Under the pieces are notes generated by a model that had not been told where the DNA came from, did no database searches, and saw only the letters and a list, made by a program, of their open reading frames with translations. Position numbers and translations under genes: made by a program. Source: a bacterium (lineage in GTDB: Bacteria; Bacteroidota; Ignavibacteria; Kapaibacteriales; UBA7675). From it: a stretch of DNA of 48,247 nt. Where the stretch lies: assembly GCA_030430495.1 (NCBI GenBank), contig JAUIKM010000043.1, positions 1 through 48,247 on the forward strand, written 5' to 3'. This document shows positions 1-8,317 of the stretch, piece by piece. Within the stretch, counting starts at the first letter, position 1; each line of letters starts with the position of its first letter.

Positions 1-638
1 CACTTGCTCATGCACTGACAAAACCGAAAAAAGTGGAAGAGTGCTGAATGCAGGCGAATTCCGTTTTGGTGTCAAAAAACAATCGCGCCGGTTGGGTCAA
101 AGCGGTTGGCAGCGCGAGATTTTATGCCGTCTGACAAAGACTTTGCGACCGTTTACCTACGATTCCCCCTACGGTTGATCGCAAAAACGGACCACTCAGT
201 TTTTTGTGGTTGTGCCCATCCTTATGCGGTCGTATGCTTGTCAGGAAACCCGGCCGGGAATCTATAACCAACAGATGTGGAACAATTACGCACTGGAAGC
301 TTCGCCCACGGGGCGAGGCCGGCCGCGGCGTGGGAGGTGGCGGAGGTCGAAGGGCCCAGGCAGGTCTGGCAGGCGGGTACGGGTGGGCCCTTTGATCTTC
401 ACACAAAGAACTGCCCACAGCTATCCGGCTGCCAGACGACGGAACGATTCCCGCCCCACGTCCGCGCTCTCCGCTTTCGAGCTCAGTTCCTCATAAAACG
501 CCATAACCGAAATAGCGTGCGCACCTCCTGGATTGATTCGCTCTACGCCTTTGAACTCATTTACTCTCAAAACGCCAAATTTGAACCAGCGTGTGCGTTC
601 ATGTAGTTTGAATCTATCCGCACATTGCAGCCGGCATC
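1..638. other. Non-coding left flank, no gene seen
   Basis: I see no convincing gene here. The open frames on both strands have arginine/proline-rich low-complexity composition and no recognisable domain, signal peptide or start context, so I treat them as chance. The stretch leads directly into a 15-bp tandem repeat. An upstream gene may lie just outside the window. Confidence 0.5.
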
Positions 639-803
639 GTGACGACAAACTACGTGACGACAAACCACGTGACGACAAACTACGTGACGACAAACTACGT
701 GACGACAAACTACGTGACGACAAACTACGTGACGACAAACTACGTGACGACAAACTACGTGACGACAAACTACGTGACGACAAACCACGTGATGTCAAAC
801 CAG
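639..803. repeat. 15-bp tandem repeat, about 11 copies
   Basis: Ten consecutive copies of the unit GTGACGACAAACTAC begin at 639, 654, 669, 684, 699, 714, 729, 744, 759 and 774. The second and tenth differ by one base (CCAC for CTAC). A degenerate eleventh copy lies at 789-803. The unit is in phase with codons and would give pentapeptide repeats in any frame, but no frame has a credible gene around it. The array lies about 75 bp before a Bacteroidota-type promoter and 150 bp before a lipoprotein start. It is either a minisatellite or an array of protein-binding sites. Confidence 0.95.
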
Positions 804-837
804 TCGCTGAATGACGAGCAAAAACGTCAGAAGAGCC

Positions 838-857
838 TGACCTGCCGCGGCAGGTCA
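838..857. promoter_or_regulatory. Perfect 20-bp palindrome, possible operator
   Basis: TGACCTGCCGCGGCAGGTCA is identical to its reverse complement. It lies between the tandem repeat and the promoter at 876-907, centred about 65 bp upstream of the expected transcription start. That is a usual place for an activator site. No T-run follows it, so it is less likely to be a terminator. Confidence 0.5.
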
Positions 858-875
858 AAGCGATCGGGCAAACAG

Positions 876-907
876 TTGCGCAGCCTGCCCCGTTTTGTGT
901 ATTTTTG
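876..907 (+). promoter_or_regulatory. Bacteroidota-type promoter for the lipoprotein gene
   Basis: TTG (876-878), a 21-nt spacer and TATTTTTG (900-907) fit the -33/-7 consensus TTG-N19-21-TAnnTTTG of the primary sigma factor in Bacteroidota. Transcription would begin near 914, leaving a leader of about 35 nt before the ATG at 950. Confidence 0.55.
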
Positions 908-949
908 CGGAACAGCAGAAGAGAACCTAATCCAAGAGTACCAGCTTTT

Positions 950-1441
950 ATGAAGAAGAGAATGTGGCGCCGTGAGCGTCTGACCATCGCGGCAACGTGC
1001 CTGGCCGCCTGTGGACTGATGATTCTGGCCGCCTGCGATGACGACTCAACCGGCTTTGACTGTACCGAAGTCGATGCGAGCACCGTGACGCGCATCGCAC
1101 CCAACGGCGATACCATCGGCAATGTGGACGCACGTGACTGGCTGTGTACACCGCTGGAAACACTCTGCCCGATGCCCGCCAAACCCAACCCCGCCGACGG
1201 CGGCACCATGATAAGTTTTACGCTGGAAGATTCTTCCGCCGTTACTATCGAGCTGCGCGACCGCTGCGGCGAACTCGTTAAAAACGTTCTCGACCGCAAG
1301 GGTACCCCCGCCGGTGAGCACGAAATAACGATCGACACACGCGAAGAACGCGCCGGCATGTACCGCGTCCACATTATCGCCTGGACCTCGGGCGGCGTTG
1401 TTTCGGATGAGACAACCGGCGAACTGATTATTTCGCACTGA
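950..1441 (+). CDS. Lipoprotein with FlgD/T9SS-like Ig domain
   Basis: This 163-residue protein starts with a basic, hydrophobic signal (MKKRMWRRERL...) ending in the lipobox LAAC, with the lipidated cysteine at residue 29. The aspartates just after the cysteine (CDDD) are common in Bacteroidota lipoproteins. The C-terminal two thirds contain the pattern NPADGGTMISFTLEDSSAVTIEL...AGMYRVHI. This is the FlgD-like Ig fold that is related to secretion sorting domains. I chose the ATG at 950 because an in-frame TTG at 905 would put 15 polar residues before the signal and overlaps the promoter. Its role is unknown. It is probably an outer-membrane-anchored surface protein. Confidence 0.75.
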   Translation: MKKRMWRRERLTIAATCLAACGLMILAACDDDSTGFDCTEVDASTVTRIAPNGDTIGNVDARDWLCTPLETLCPMPAKPNPADGGTMISFTLEDSSAVTIELRDRCGELVKNVLDRKGTPAGEHEITIDTREERAGMYRVHIIAWTSGGVVSDETTGELIISH

Positions 1442-1456
1442 TCTCTGACGAAATAT

Positions 1457-1491
1457 TTCGGGGAAGGGGCCGCGAGCGGTTCCTCCCCGAA
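1457..1491 (+). terminator. Strong hairpin after the lipoprotein gene
   Basis: TTCGGGGA pairs with TCCCCGAA, and within it GGGGCCGC pairs with GCGGTTCC through two G-T wobbles. This gives a 16-bp stem with one bulged A. It begins 15 nt after the stop codon. There is no clear T-tract, so termination is inferred from the stem and its position. Confidence 0.5.
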
Positions 1492-1873
1492 TACCTCAAT
1501 CGACGACATCGTCCTCCCCGCCCCGCCGACGCCGGCATCTACGTTCCTGCACTCAGACAGCCGCGATTTGTGACGCCTCCGCCTTTGGCTGCATCATTGT
1601 AACTGTACAGGAAAGTCCGTCTTTTCTCCCCGTGCGTGTGACTGCTCTACAAAGCGCACATACCCGACAACCGGACGCCTGAACCGGCAAAATTCCAACC
1701 AGTGAATCCCTGCGGGCACATTCGGGATGATCGTGCTCGACCACAGCAATCCGGTACGGAGGCATGTGTGTCATGTATATCTGTGCACCGGTTCCACTGT
1801 GGGCTGACGCTTTGCACTGCATTATCTGATTGGTACTCAACGATCACGAGATCAACTGCGAGAGAGGGAACGA
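1492..1873. other. Intergenic region, no gene seen
   Basis: No protein-coding frame with a recognisable domain and no RNA gene is seen. It must hold the promoter of the regulator gene that starts at 1874, but I cannot identify a good match to the Bacteroidota consensus. A purine-rich GAGAGGGA just before the ATG at 1874 may serve as a ribosome binding site. Confidence 0.4.
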
Positions 1874-3538
1874 ATGACAAGGGAACAGGAAGTATCACAA
1901 TTGATGAAGGAAGCCGAAGCGCTGCACCGCAGCAAACCTCAGGCGGCGATGGAATTACTCCAGGAAGCGCTCAGCAAGTTGAACGACGGAAACCAACCGG
2001 AACTCTTCTGCCGCGTGAAACTGGCAATGGCCGAAATACTGCGGCAGCAGCACAACCCGGAATGTGAAGCAATTTTACAGGAAGTCCTGGAAATCACACG
2101 CCGGCATTCTATGCGCTCAATACTGGCGGGCGCACATCACGTTCTGGGAGTGATGGCATATGAGAAGGACAATGCCGCGCAGGCATATTACCATCTGAAC
2201 GAAGCACTGGAAATTGCGAGAACGGACAAAACGGAGCGCATGACAGCGATTGTGTTGAACAGCCTGGGCATCATGTACGCTTACTTCGGCGAGCTGGAGC
2301 GTTCGATGCGCTATTTCATGGACTCGCTTAAACAACAGGAAAAACTGAACGACACGCGCGGCATCGGCGCCGCATACGGCAATATCGGCGCACTCTACGT
2401 GGAAATGGCGGAACGCGACCTGGCGATCGAGTATTCGGAACGCGGACTGCGCTACCGCATCAAGGCCAACGACATCATCGGCGTCGTCAACACCTACCTG
2501 AACCTCTCGACCTGTTATACCCAGAAGTCCGAGCCGCGGCAGGCGCTGAAGTATCTGCACGACGCGGAAATGCACGCGCGCAACAGCGCTCCAGGCTACC
2601 TTGCGACAATCTCCGGCCGCCTGGCGGTGCTCTATGCGCGGCTGGACGAAAAACAAACCGCACAACGCTACCTGACTGAAGCGATGAGATCCGTTCAGCC
2701 GGGCGACAGAACGGAGACCGCTTCGGCGGTTATCTACTATTCCTCGCTCGCGCTGCAGAAGCTTGGCCGCCATGCCGAAGCGCTGGAATACCTGGGCAAT
2801 CACCTGAAACTCATCGGCTCACAGGCACAATTAAGCGTCCTGGAAAACATGAATCGTTTGATGGCCGACTTGCTGTCCGAACTGAACCGCCACGAAGAAG
2901 CAGCGCGTTTCACCAAATCGGCCGACAGGTACTACACACAGTTGCGCGATCTCTCGGTCGTGCGCGAAATCCGAAACCTGGATTTGCGGCGTCAGCTTAT
3001 GTACGCAGAGAACATTCAACAAGTCGACGAACAGGACGCAAACAGCTCCGAGGACGAACATCTGCCGGGCGTGGCACTTAAACACGCAGCCGGAACGACG
3101 CTTGGCACGGTGCGAAACCGGCTGGAGCTTCACCGACGCAGCAATGCGCGGGGGACTTCGCTGCTGGATACGATCCGCACAGATATTAAACAACTCGTGG
3201 GCCGACTTGACAATGAAGCCAAAACACTGGCACAGTCCACGATTCACAAAATCGACGAGGCCCTGGGACGCGAGCCGGGATCTCTACTTTCGGAAAAACA
3301 ACTCAACGAACACTTTCAGCTTTTCAGCGAAAGTCTGCGCCAGACGGCCCCCAATCTAACTCCGACTGAACTGCGCGTCTGTTTGCTGGTCCGTCTGGAA
3401 TTCCGAAGCAAAGAAATTGCCGAGTTGCTGTTTTGCAGCACGCAGACCATCTCGGTCCACCGCAAGAACATCCGCAAAAAACTCAGCCTGCCACCCCGCA
3501 GTAATCTTACAGGATATTTAAACACACTGCCGATATAG
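1874..3538 (+). CDS. TPR protein with C-terminal LuxR-type HTH
   Basis: This 554-residue protein has no signal peptide or membrane segment. Residues 10 to about 370 form tetratricopeptide repeats, with alternating A/L/Y/G positions in helices such as MTAIVLNSLGIMYAYFGELE. A variable linker of about 100 residues follows. The last 60 residues are a LuxR-type helix-turn-helix: LTPTELRVCLLVRLEFRSKE, then IAELLFCSTQTISVHRKNIR. It is likely a cytoplasmic transcription regulator whose TPR part senses a protein partner, like the TPR-HTH regulators common in Bacteroidota. Many relatives also carry a membrane helix between the TPR and the HTH, but I see none here. It stands alone, 180 bp before a large secreted-protein gene that it might control. 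Confidence 0.85.
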   Translation: MTREQEVSQLMKEAEALHRSKPQAAMELLQEALSKLNDGNQPELFCRVKLAMAEILRQQHNPECEAILQEVLEITRRHSMRSILAGAHHVLGVMAYEKDNAAQAYYHLNEALEIARTDKTERMTAIVLNSLGIMYAYFGELERSMRYFMDSLKQQEKLNDTRGIGAAYGNIGALYVEMAERDLAIEYSERGLRYRIKANDIIGVVNTYLNLSTCYTQKSEPRQALKYLHDAEMHARNSAPGYLATISGRLAVLYARLDEKQTAQRYLTEAMRSVQPGDRTETASAVIYYSSLALQKLGRHAEALEYLGNHLKLIGSQAQLSVLENMNRLMADLLSELNRHEEAARFTKSADRYYTQLRDLSVVREIRNLDLRRQLMYAENIQQVDEQDANSSEDEHLPGVALKHAAGTTLGTVRNRLELHRRSNARGTSLLDTIRTDIKQLVGRLDNEAKTLAQSTIHKIDEALGREPGSLLSEKQLNEHFQLFSESLRQTAPNLTPTELRVCLLVRLEFRSKEIAELLFCSTQTISVHRKNIRKKLSLPPRSNLTGYLNTLPI

Positions 3539-3718
3539 TCAATCTACCTATTTACTACCCAATTTAAGTTTTTGATCGGCGACGCCGCGCCTGCATCTTC
3601 ACCTCCGACAGCATCAACTGTCAACTTAACAGTTTAACGAGATCGCATTCCGCAGCGGATCGGGCAGAAGAGTCCGATGCGGGCATGATTCATCTCTTTT
3701 TCACATTGAGGAAATCAC

Positions 3719-6700
3719 ATGTTCAGACAATTAACTTTCAGGCGGTACATTTCCGCATCGACATTCAGCACACTACTACTGGCTGTATTTTTGCTTCAGA
3801 CTACAAGTTCAAAGGCCCAACCGGAGTTGTTTGATCTGGGAATTTATGAGGCTAATCCGAATCCCGAGGATGCACAGGGCCGGGCCATCCATCAAACCCG
3901 GGACGGCGGTTTTGCCTGCATAGCCAAGTGGTATGAAGAGGAAGGCGCACAGTTTACAAAACTGGACATGTTCGGCAACGTCCAGGAGCATATGTACTAT
4001 TTTGAAGATCCGGGGCTTGATCCCTGGTCAATTCACCAGAACAACCCGAATGACGCAGGTTACGTCTTTGTTGGCGCAAATACGCGTATTCGGAGAATGG
4101 TTCTGGTTAAAATCAACGATGCTGGACTGTTAACCTGGTATAAACGCATGGGGACTCCCGGCGAAAGCGAAGCGCGCTGCGTTGAAGTGTTGAACGACGA
4201 CAATTACGCAATGGTAGGATTTGAACACGATCCCGTCAATCCCAATCTTACCCACCTGCTGATGGTGTGTTTTGATCCCTCCGAAGCAATAGTGTGGTCT
4301 GCGCGATTTAATGTAGCAGGTTACCTGAATTGCCAGATCGCTGATATGCGCGGATTTTCCATTCGCCAGGTCGGAACGCAGAGCATCGTCGTTGTAGGCA
4401 GCGTCGATTTCGATTGTTCCCCAAATCTGCCGCAACAAGGCGCTGTTTTGCTGGAATTCAGCATTGCCGGCGGGAGCCTGAGTTTCACAAAAGGCTGCCT
4501 GTACCAGACTCCTGACTACGCACTTGCGGGTATGGATGTGCGCAAGACCTGCGACAGAGGTTACCTGATTACCGGTATCGCAGAGAGTTTGCTCAATCCG
4601 GGAGACAGCGATGGATTTGCCATACGCACCGACGATTCAGGCAACATCAAATGGTCGCAGATAGTCGGGAATGTTAACAATGTTGAGGAATTGTACGCAG
4701 GAGAAGCATCGCCCGACAAAGGAGCCATGCTTGTTGGACGTTCAACCGATGCATTCTCAGGCGCCAGCCGCATCCTGGCCGTCCGACTGTCCGAACAGGG
4801 CAATCCGGCATGGGCTACCCGTGCAATGCATCCAAACTGGCCTGCGGGAAGCAATCAGGCGGCCTTTGATATGGAGCGTACCGTCGAAGGTACATACGCA
4901 ATTGCCGGATACAAAGACAATGACGGCACGAACATTATTCACCCACATACATATATCATGCACATGGACGACTTATTCTGCTTCAACGAAGCAGCGTGTC
5001 AGTTCAGTCCATCGACCGACTTCATCTACCAGAAAAACATCATCACTAAAACCAATCTGCTTCAAACTGATGTTGTTAAGTTTCCGGGACCCGACACGAC
5101 GTTTGTTAACTATCTGGACTATGACTTTGACAGGGTAGAAAACCACGAGTGCTCCAGGCACGAGATTCACCCGCCATTGTTTCAGTTCCACTTCAACGAC
5201 CATGTTGATCGCGGTTACGGCGGAGTTCCGCTGGTTAAAAACCTGAGCGGCACAAACTACCCGATGTATGCCCTGACAGGGGTTGCCGGCAACAGCGTCA
5301 ATTCTCCCAGCTCCGAAATGCCGCTGGTACTTCACTACGAAAACGGAGGCTTCTACAGTCACTATTTCATCCAGTTTGAGAAATCACCCGGTGTCAACTA
5401 CGGTGCTGAAGGACATGATGTCCAACTCACAAGTAGCGATGGCTTTGTTGTCGGGGGACGGCTGATTAACGACCTCGGTGGCGGCTCAGAAGAACGCAAT
5501 GCGGTATTGGTCAAGGCAGACGGCAGCAGCAACCCACTATGGGAAATCTCTGTGGGACAAAAATTGGCAAACTACGACGAATTGTTTACCGAGGTCCGTC
5601 CGGTTCCCACTGCTGGTGCAACTGATGGAAATGGATATGTGGCCGCCGGATTCGCAACAAATAACGGCAGCAATCGCCAGGCTCTGGTCACACATGTCAA
5701 CCAGTCAGGTGCAGTGCAGTTTGCCAACACCTACGAAGTACAGATGCGCTCCTATACCGAAGCAAGCAGCATCCAACCGGTCGACAGCGACGGCGATGGT
5801 CTGGCCGACAACGGATTCATTGTGGCCGGAAGTACACAAGATGCCGCCGGAAATCCCGGCAACAACGGATTCACCAACCGTGACGTATTCGTCATGCGCC
5901 TGGACAACAGCGGCAATGTGTTATGGGCCAACTCCTACTCAGTGGGCGATTGCTGGGCAACGTCGATTGTCCCGACTGACGATGACGCAGATGGCGCGAA
6001 CGACGATGGATTTATCCTGTGCGGTGTGGTCAAGGACGGAACGAATTTTGATGCGCTTGTCATCAAACTGGATGACGTCGGGACGGTGCAGTGGCGCAAA
6101 CAGTACGACCGCAGTGAGAACGACCGCGCCATGTCCATAGTCCAGCGAGAAGACGGTACGTTTGCCTTCACAGGCGTTACGTATTACAACGATGTGGTTA
6201 ACGGCGTTAATTATCAAGAGCAAGTATATTTGGTACTGTTAAACACTTCGGGCGGCGTCGAAAAATCACAGGCAGCACCGGCATTCGAAGCTCCGTTCAC
6301 CGCGCTTGAGGCGGCTCAGGAAGATTGCGCCAACGACATCGACGCCATGTCTGATGGTTCACTTTTCATTACCGGCAGCCTCTGCTCTTTTACTCAGGGG
6401 TATAAAGGTGACATGTATTCGGCCAAAACCATCTGCGACAGCGACTGCCGCATGCAACCGCTCAATGACGAGTCTGTCAGCACGCCCACAGTCGACAAAT
6501 TCCTGCACGTCATCGGAGTGTGCGGCGGCGCTACAACTGTATGCACAACAGATGTCGACAATGTGGACTGGATACACACAGAGGATGCGCAACGCAGCAA
6601 CGATGACTTCTTTGAAGAAGTGATCTGCCACATAGGTGAACTTTGTGCTGTACCTGTGAACCTTGCGACCTCAGTTCACGAACGGGAAGCAATTCCAGGT

Positions 6701-6952
6701 ATTCAGGTAAAGGCAAACCCCAGTCCGGTACGCGCCAACTCATTGCTGGTTGTTACTACGGATGAAGACATCGACAAGCATACGATGTTCAGGATCCACG
6801 ACCTCAGCGGCCGCCTCATGCTGGAAGCGCCGGCTGCGGTCGCTCAACCCGAACACCTTCTCCCGATCGGCGACTGGCCCGCAGGCGTTTATATTCTGAC
6901 GCTTCAGGCGCCGGATGGACGCGGCAGCGCCATCAAGTTCGTGGTTGAATAA
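3719..6952 (+). CDS. Large secreted protein with T9SS sorting domain
   Basis: This 1077-residue protein has an N-terminal signal peptide with likely cleavage after SSKA (about residue 34). The body contains many repeats of about 50 residues with the pattern DGG-[FY]-x-[IV]-x-G ... D-x-x-G-[NT]-x-x-W. This is typical of delta-60-repeat-like beta-propeller blades. Two calcium-binding-like loops, DSDGDGLADNGF and DDDADGANDDGF, sit between blades at nucleotides 5790-5990. The last 85 residues (from IQVKANPSPVRANSLLV, including DLSGRLMLEA and PAGVYILTLQ) form a type A sorting domain, so the protein is exported by the type IX system to the cell surface or medium. The substrate or role is not evident. 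It is a single-gene unit with a terminator downstream. Confidence 0.85.
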   Translation: MFRQLTFRRYISASTFSTLLLAVFLLQTTSSKAQPELFDLGIYEANPNPEDAQGRAIHQTRDGGFACIAKWYEEEGAQFTKLDMFGNVQEHMYYFEDPGLDPWSIHQNNPNDAGYVFVGANTRIRRMVLVKINDAGLLTWYKRMGTPGESEARCVEVLNDDNYAMVGFEHDPVNPNLTHLLMVCFDPSEAIVWSARFNVAGYLNCQIADMRGFSIRQVGTQSIVVVGSVDFDCSPNLPQQGAVLLEFSIAGGSLSFTKGCLYQTPDYALAGMDVRKTCDRGYLITGIAESLLNPGDSDGFAIRTDDSGNIKWSQIVGNVNNVEELYAGEASPDKGAMLVGRSTDAFSGASRILAVRLSEQGNPAWATRAMHPNWPAGSNQAAFDMERTVEGTYAIAGYKDNDGTNIIHPHTYIMHMDDLFCFNEAACQFSPSTDFIYQKNIITKTNLLQTDVVKFPGPDTTFVNYLDYDFDRVENHECSRHEIHPPLFQFHFNDHVDRGYGGVPLVKNLSGTNYPMYALTGVAGNSVNSPSSEMPLVLHYENGGFYSHYFIQFEKSPGVNYGAEGHDVQLTSSDGFVVGGRLINDLGGGSEERNAVLVKADGSSNPLWEISVGQKLANYDELFTEVRPVPTAGATDGNGYVAAGFATNNGSNRQALVTHVNQSGAVQFANTYEVQMRSYTEASSIQPVDSDGDGLADNGFIVAGSTQDAAGNPGNNGFTNRDVFVMRLDNSGNVLWANSYSVGDCWATSIVPTDDDADGANDDGFILCGVVKDGTNFDALVIKLDDVGTVQWRKQYDRSENDRAMSIVQREDGTFAFTGVTYYNDVVNGVNYQEQVYLVLLNTSGGVEKSQAAPAFEAPFTALEAAQEDCANDIDAMSDGSLFITGSLCSFTQGYKGDMYSAKTICDSDCRMQPLNDESVSTPTVDKFLHVIGVCGGATTVCTTDVDNVDWIHTEDAQRSNDDFFEEVICHIGELCAVPVNLATSVHEREAIPGIQVKANPSPVRANSLLVVTTDEDIDKHTMFRIHDLSGRLMLEAPAAVAQPEHLLPIGDWPAGVYILTLQAPDGRGSAIKFVVE

Positions 6953-6982
6953 ACACTATTGATCTCAGCACGACCAGGTCGT

Positions 6983-7032
6983 ACGCCCGGAACAGCGCTT
7001 GTACACGCGCCCGTTCCGGGCGTTCTTTGTTT
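6983..7032 (+). terminator. Intrinsic terminator of the secreted-protein gene
   Basis: ACGCCCGGAAC (6983-6993) pairs perfectly with GTTCCGGGCGT (7013-7023) across a 19-nt loop and is followed by the T-rich tail TCTTTGTTT. It lies 30 nt after the stop at 6952. Confidence 0.8.
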
Positions 7033-7262
7033 AAACAGGCTGTATGTTAAACCTGAATCCGGCGCTGCGCCGCAATCACCCGCCGCCCTTCAGCCTGGTC
7101 CACCACCCGGAGTAAAACAGCGCGAAGTATCATTACCCGGCATGAGAAAGATCATGGGCCGGCTGCGCCGTAGTAATTACTTTAAATACAATGGCTGTTC
7201 TATACAACAGCGCCTCGAAATAAACCCGACGCTTTCCAGCTCGCTGCCGTAAAAAGGTGGAA

Positions 7263-7841
7263 ATGACAACTCTGCTGATCGTCCTCCTCTGTGTTCTGAT
7301 CCTGTCGACAGCCATGCTGCTGGCGCCGATTGAACTTGAGGTCCATACAACCGAGCGCCGTCTCTCCCTGCGCCTTTTTGCAATCGCACGACTCACGTTT
7401 CAAGCCGGCCGCAAGTCATCGAGCGCCGGACCCCAAGTCCAGATCCTGTCCAAAACCATCGAGTTAAAAACTTCGAAGCCGGCCGCGAAGTCCAAAGACA
7501 ACAATGACAAAACTGTTAAAAAGCGACGACGCCCCGACCTTAAACGCCTGCTGCCCGCGCTGCCGGACCTGCTCGCCGGAGTGTGGCGGGCCGTGCACAT
7601 CAAAGAATTCCGCGCGGCGCTCGACAGCCGCGACTTTGTCCTGAACGCCCAACTCTTTGCGCTGCAGCCATGGCTGGCAGCGCACGGTGTACCGATCCAC
7701 GTCAACTTTAACAATCACACAATGCTTCACGCCAGAATTGTGCTGTCGACAAGACGACTGCTGCCGACCGCACTGAAGTTTGCCTGGCGCGTTTTCCTCG
7801 TGTCCCCTTCACTTAAACATCAAACGGAAAGTATCTCATGA
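7263..7841 (+). CDS. DUF2953-like membrane-anchored protein (YtfI-like)
   Basis: This 192-residue protein starts with a single hydrophobic helix (TTLLIVLLCVLILSTAMLL). A short beta-rich segment (PIELEVHTTERRLSLRLFAI) follows, then a basic linker (KKRRRPDLKRLL) and an alpha/beta C-terminal part. The architecture is that of DUF2953 proteins such as Bacillus YtfI. The assignment leans on the next gene, which encodes a GerW/YtfJ protein, because ytfI and ytfJ are neighbours in Bacillus. The ATG at 7263 is preceded by AAGGTGG, a good ribosome binding site; a GTG at 7257 lies inside that site. The stop overlaps the next start (ATGA), so the two are probably translationally coupled. Confidence 0.6.
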   Translation: MTTLLIVLLCVLILSTAMLLAPIELEVHTTERRLSLRLFAIARLTFQAGRKSSSAGPQVQILSKTIELKTSKPAAKSKDNNDKTVKKRRRPDLKRLLPALPDLLAGVWRAVHIKEFRAALDSRDFVLNAQLFALQPWLAAHGVPIHVNFNNHTMLHARIVLSTRRLLPTALKFAWRVFLVSPSLKHQTESIS

Positions 7842-8239
7842 CTCCCAATTTTGAAACCCTGATGAAAGACGTGACCGAACAGGTCAAAAGCATGGCTAAA
7901 ACCGAGACGGTGATCGGCGAAGCATTTACGCTGGGCGAATTCACCTGTGTTCCGATCATTCGCATCGGCGTCGGATTCGGCGGCGGCGGCGGAACCGGTG
8001 AAGACAGCAAAAAAGGACAGGGAAGCGGCGGCGGCGCAGGTGCCGGCATCGGCATGGAACCGCTCGGTTTCCTCGTGGCGCACGGCGATTCAATCCAGAT
8101 TCTCGACGTCGGGCATCGCGGCGGCCTGGGCGCGGCACTGGAAAAACTTCCCGACGTGCTGTCCAAAGCCTTTACGCTCAAGAAGTCGACCGACGACAAA
8201 CAGAAAAAGAACGAAGCGCCGGACGAATCACAATCCTGA
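7838..8239 (+). CDS. ytfJ: GerW/YtfJ family protein
   Basis: This 133-residue protein shows the GerW hallmarks: an N-terminal segment (LMKDVTEQVKSMAKTETVIG), the core GEAFTLGEFTCVPIIRIGVG, a glycine-rich loop (FGGGGGTGEDSKKGQGSGGG), and GMEPLGFLVAHGDSIQILDV. In spore formers this family is needed for germination, but homologues occur in many non-spore-forming bacteria, where the function is unknown. The C-terminal tail is charged and probably disordered. It overlaps the DUF2953-like gene by 4 nt and would work with it, perhaps at the membrane. The gene symbol denotes the family only. Confidence 0.85.
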   Translation: MTPNFETLMKDVTEQVKSMAKTETVIGEAFTLGEFTCVPIIRIGVGFGGGGGTGEDSKKGQGSGGGAGAGIGMEPLGFLVAHGDSIQILDVGHRGGLGAALEKLPDVLSKAFTLKKSTDDKQKKNEAPDESQS

Positions 8240-8252
8240 GCGCACGACAAGT

Positions 8253-8286
8253 CTCGGTTCGGACGCCACACCGGCCCCGAACCGAG
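8253..8286. terminator. Bidirectional hairpin between convergent genes
   Basis: CTCGGTTCGG (8253-8262) pairs perfectly with CCGAACCGAG (8277-8286). The hairpin sits between the ends of the GerW gene (plus) and the oxidase gene (minus). T-tracts are poor on both sides, so it may slow or stop transcription from either side. Confidence 0.55.
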
Positions 8287-8317
8287 CGCTCTGCTCCTGA
8301 GCCGCCATCCCGCGTGT

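Noticed and set aside
639-803. CRISPR array
   Set aside because: Units are contiguous without spacers, and no cas genes are in the window.
533-814. Plus-strand frame with RDDKL pentapeptide repeats
   Set aside because: It arises only from the 15-bp tandem repeat; no signal, start context or domain.
421-1509. Long minus-strand reading frame with SLSSR repeats
   Set aside because: It covers the tandem repeat and lies antisense to the lipoprotein gene; composition is repeat-driven and no domain is seen.
1608-1622. AGGAAAGTCCG, like the 5' conserved part of RNase P RNA
   Set aside because: No other RNase P element follows within 400 bp; the next gene starts at 1874.
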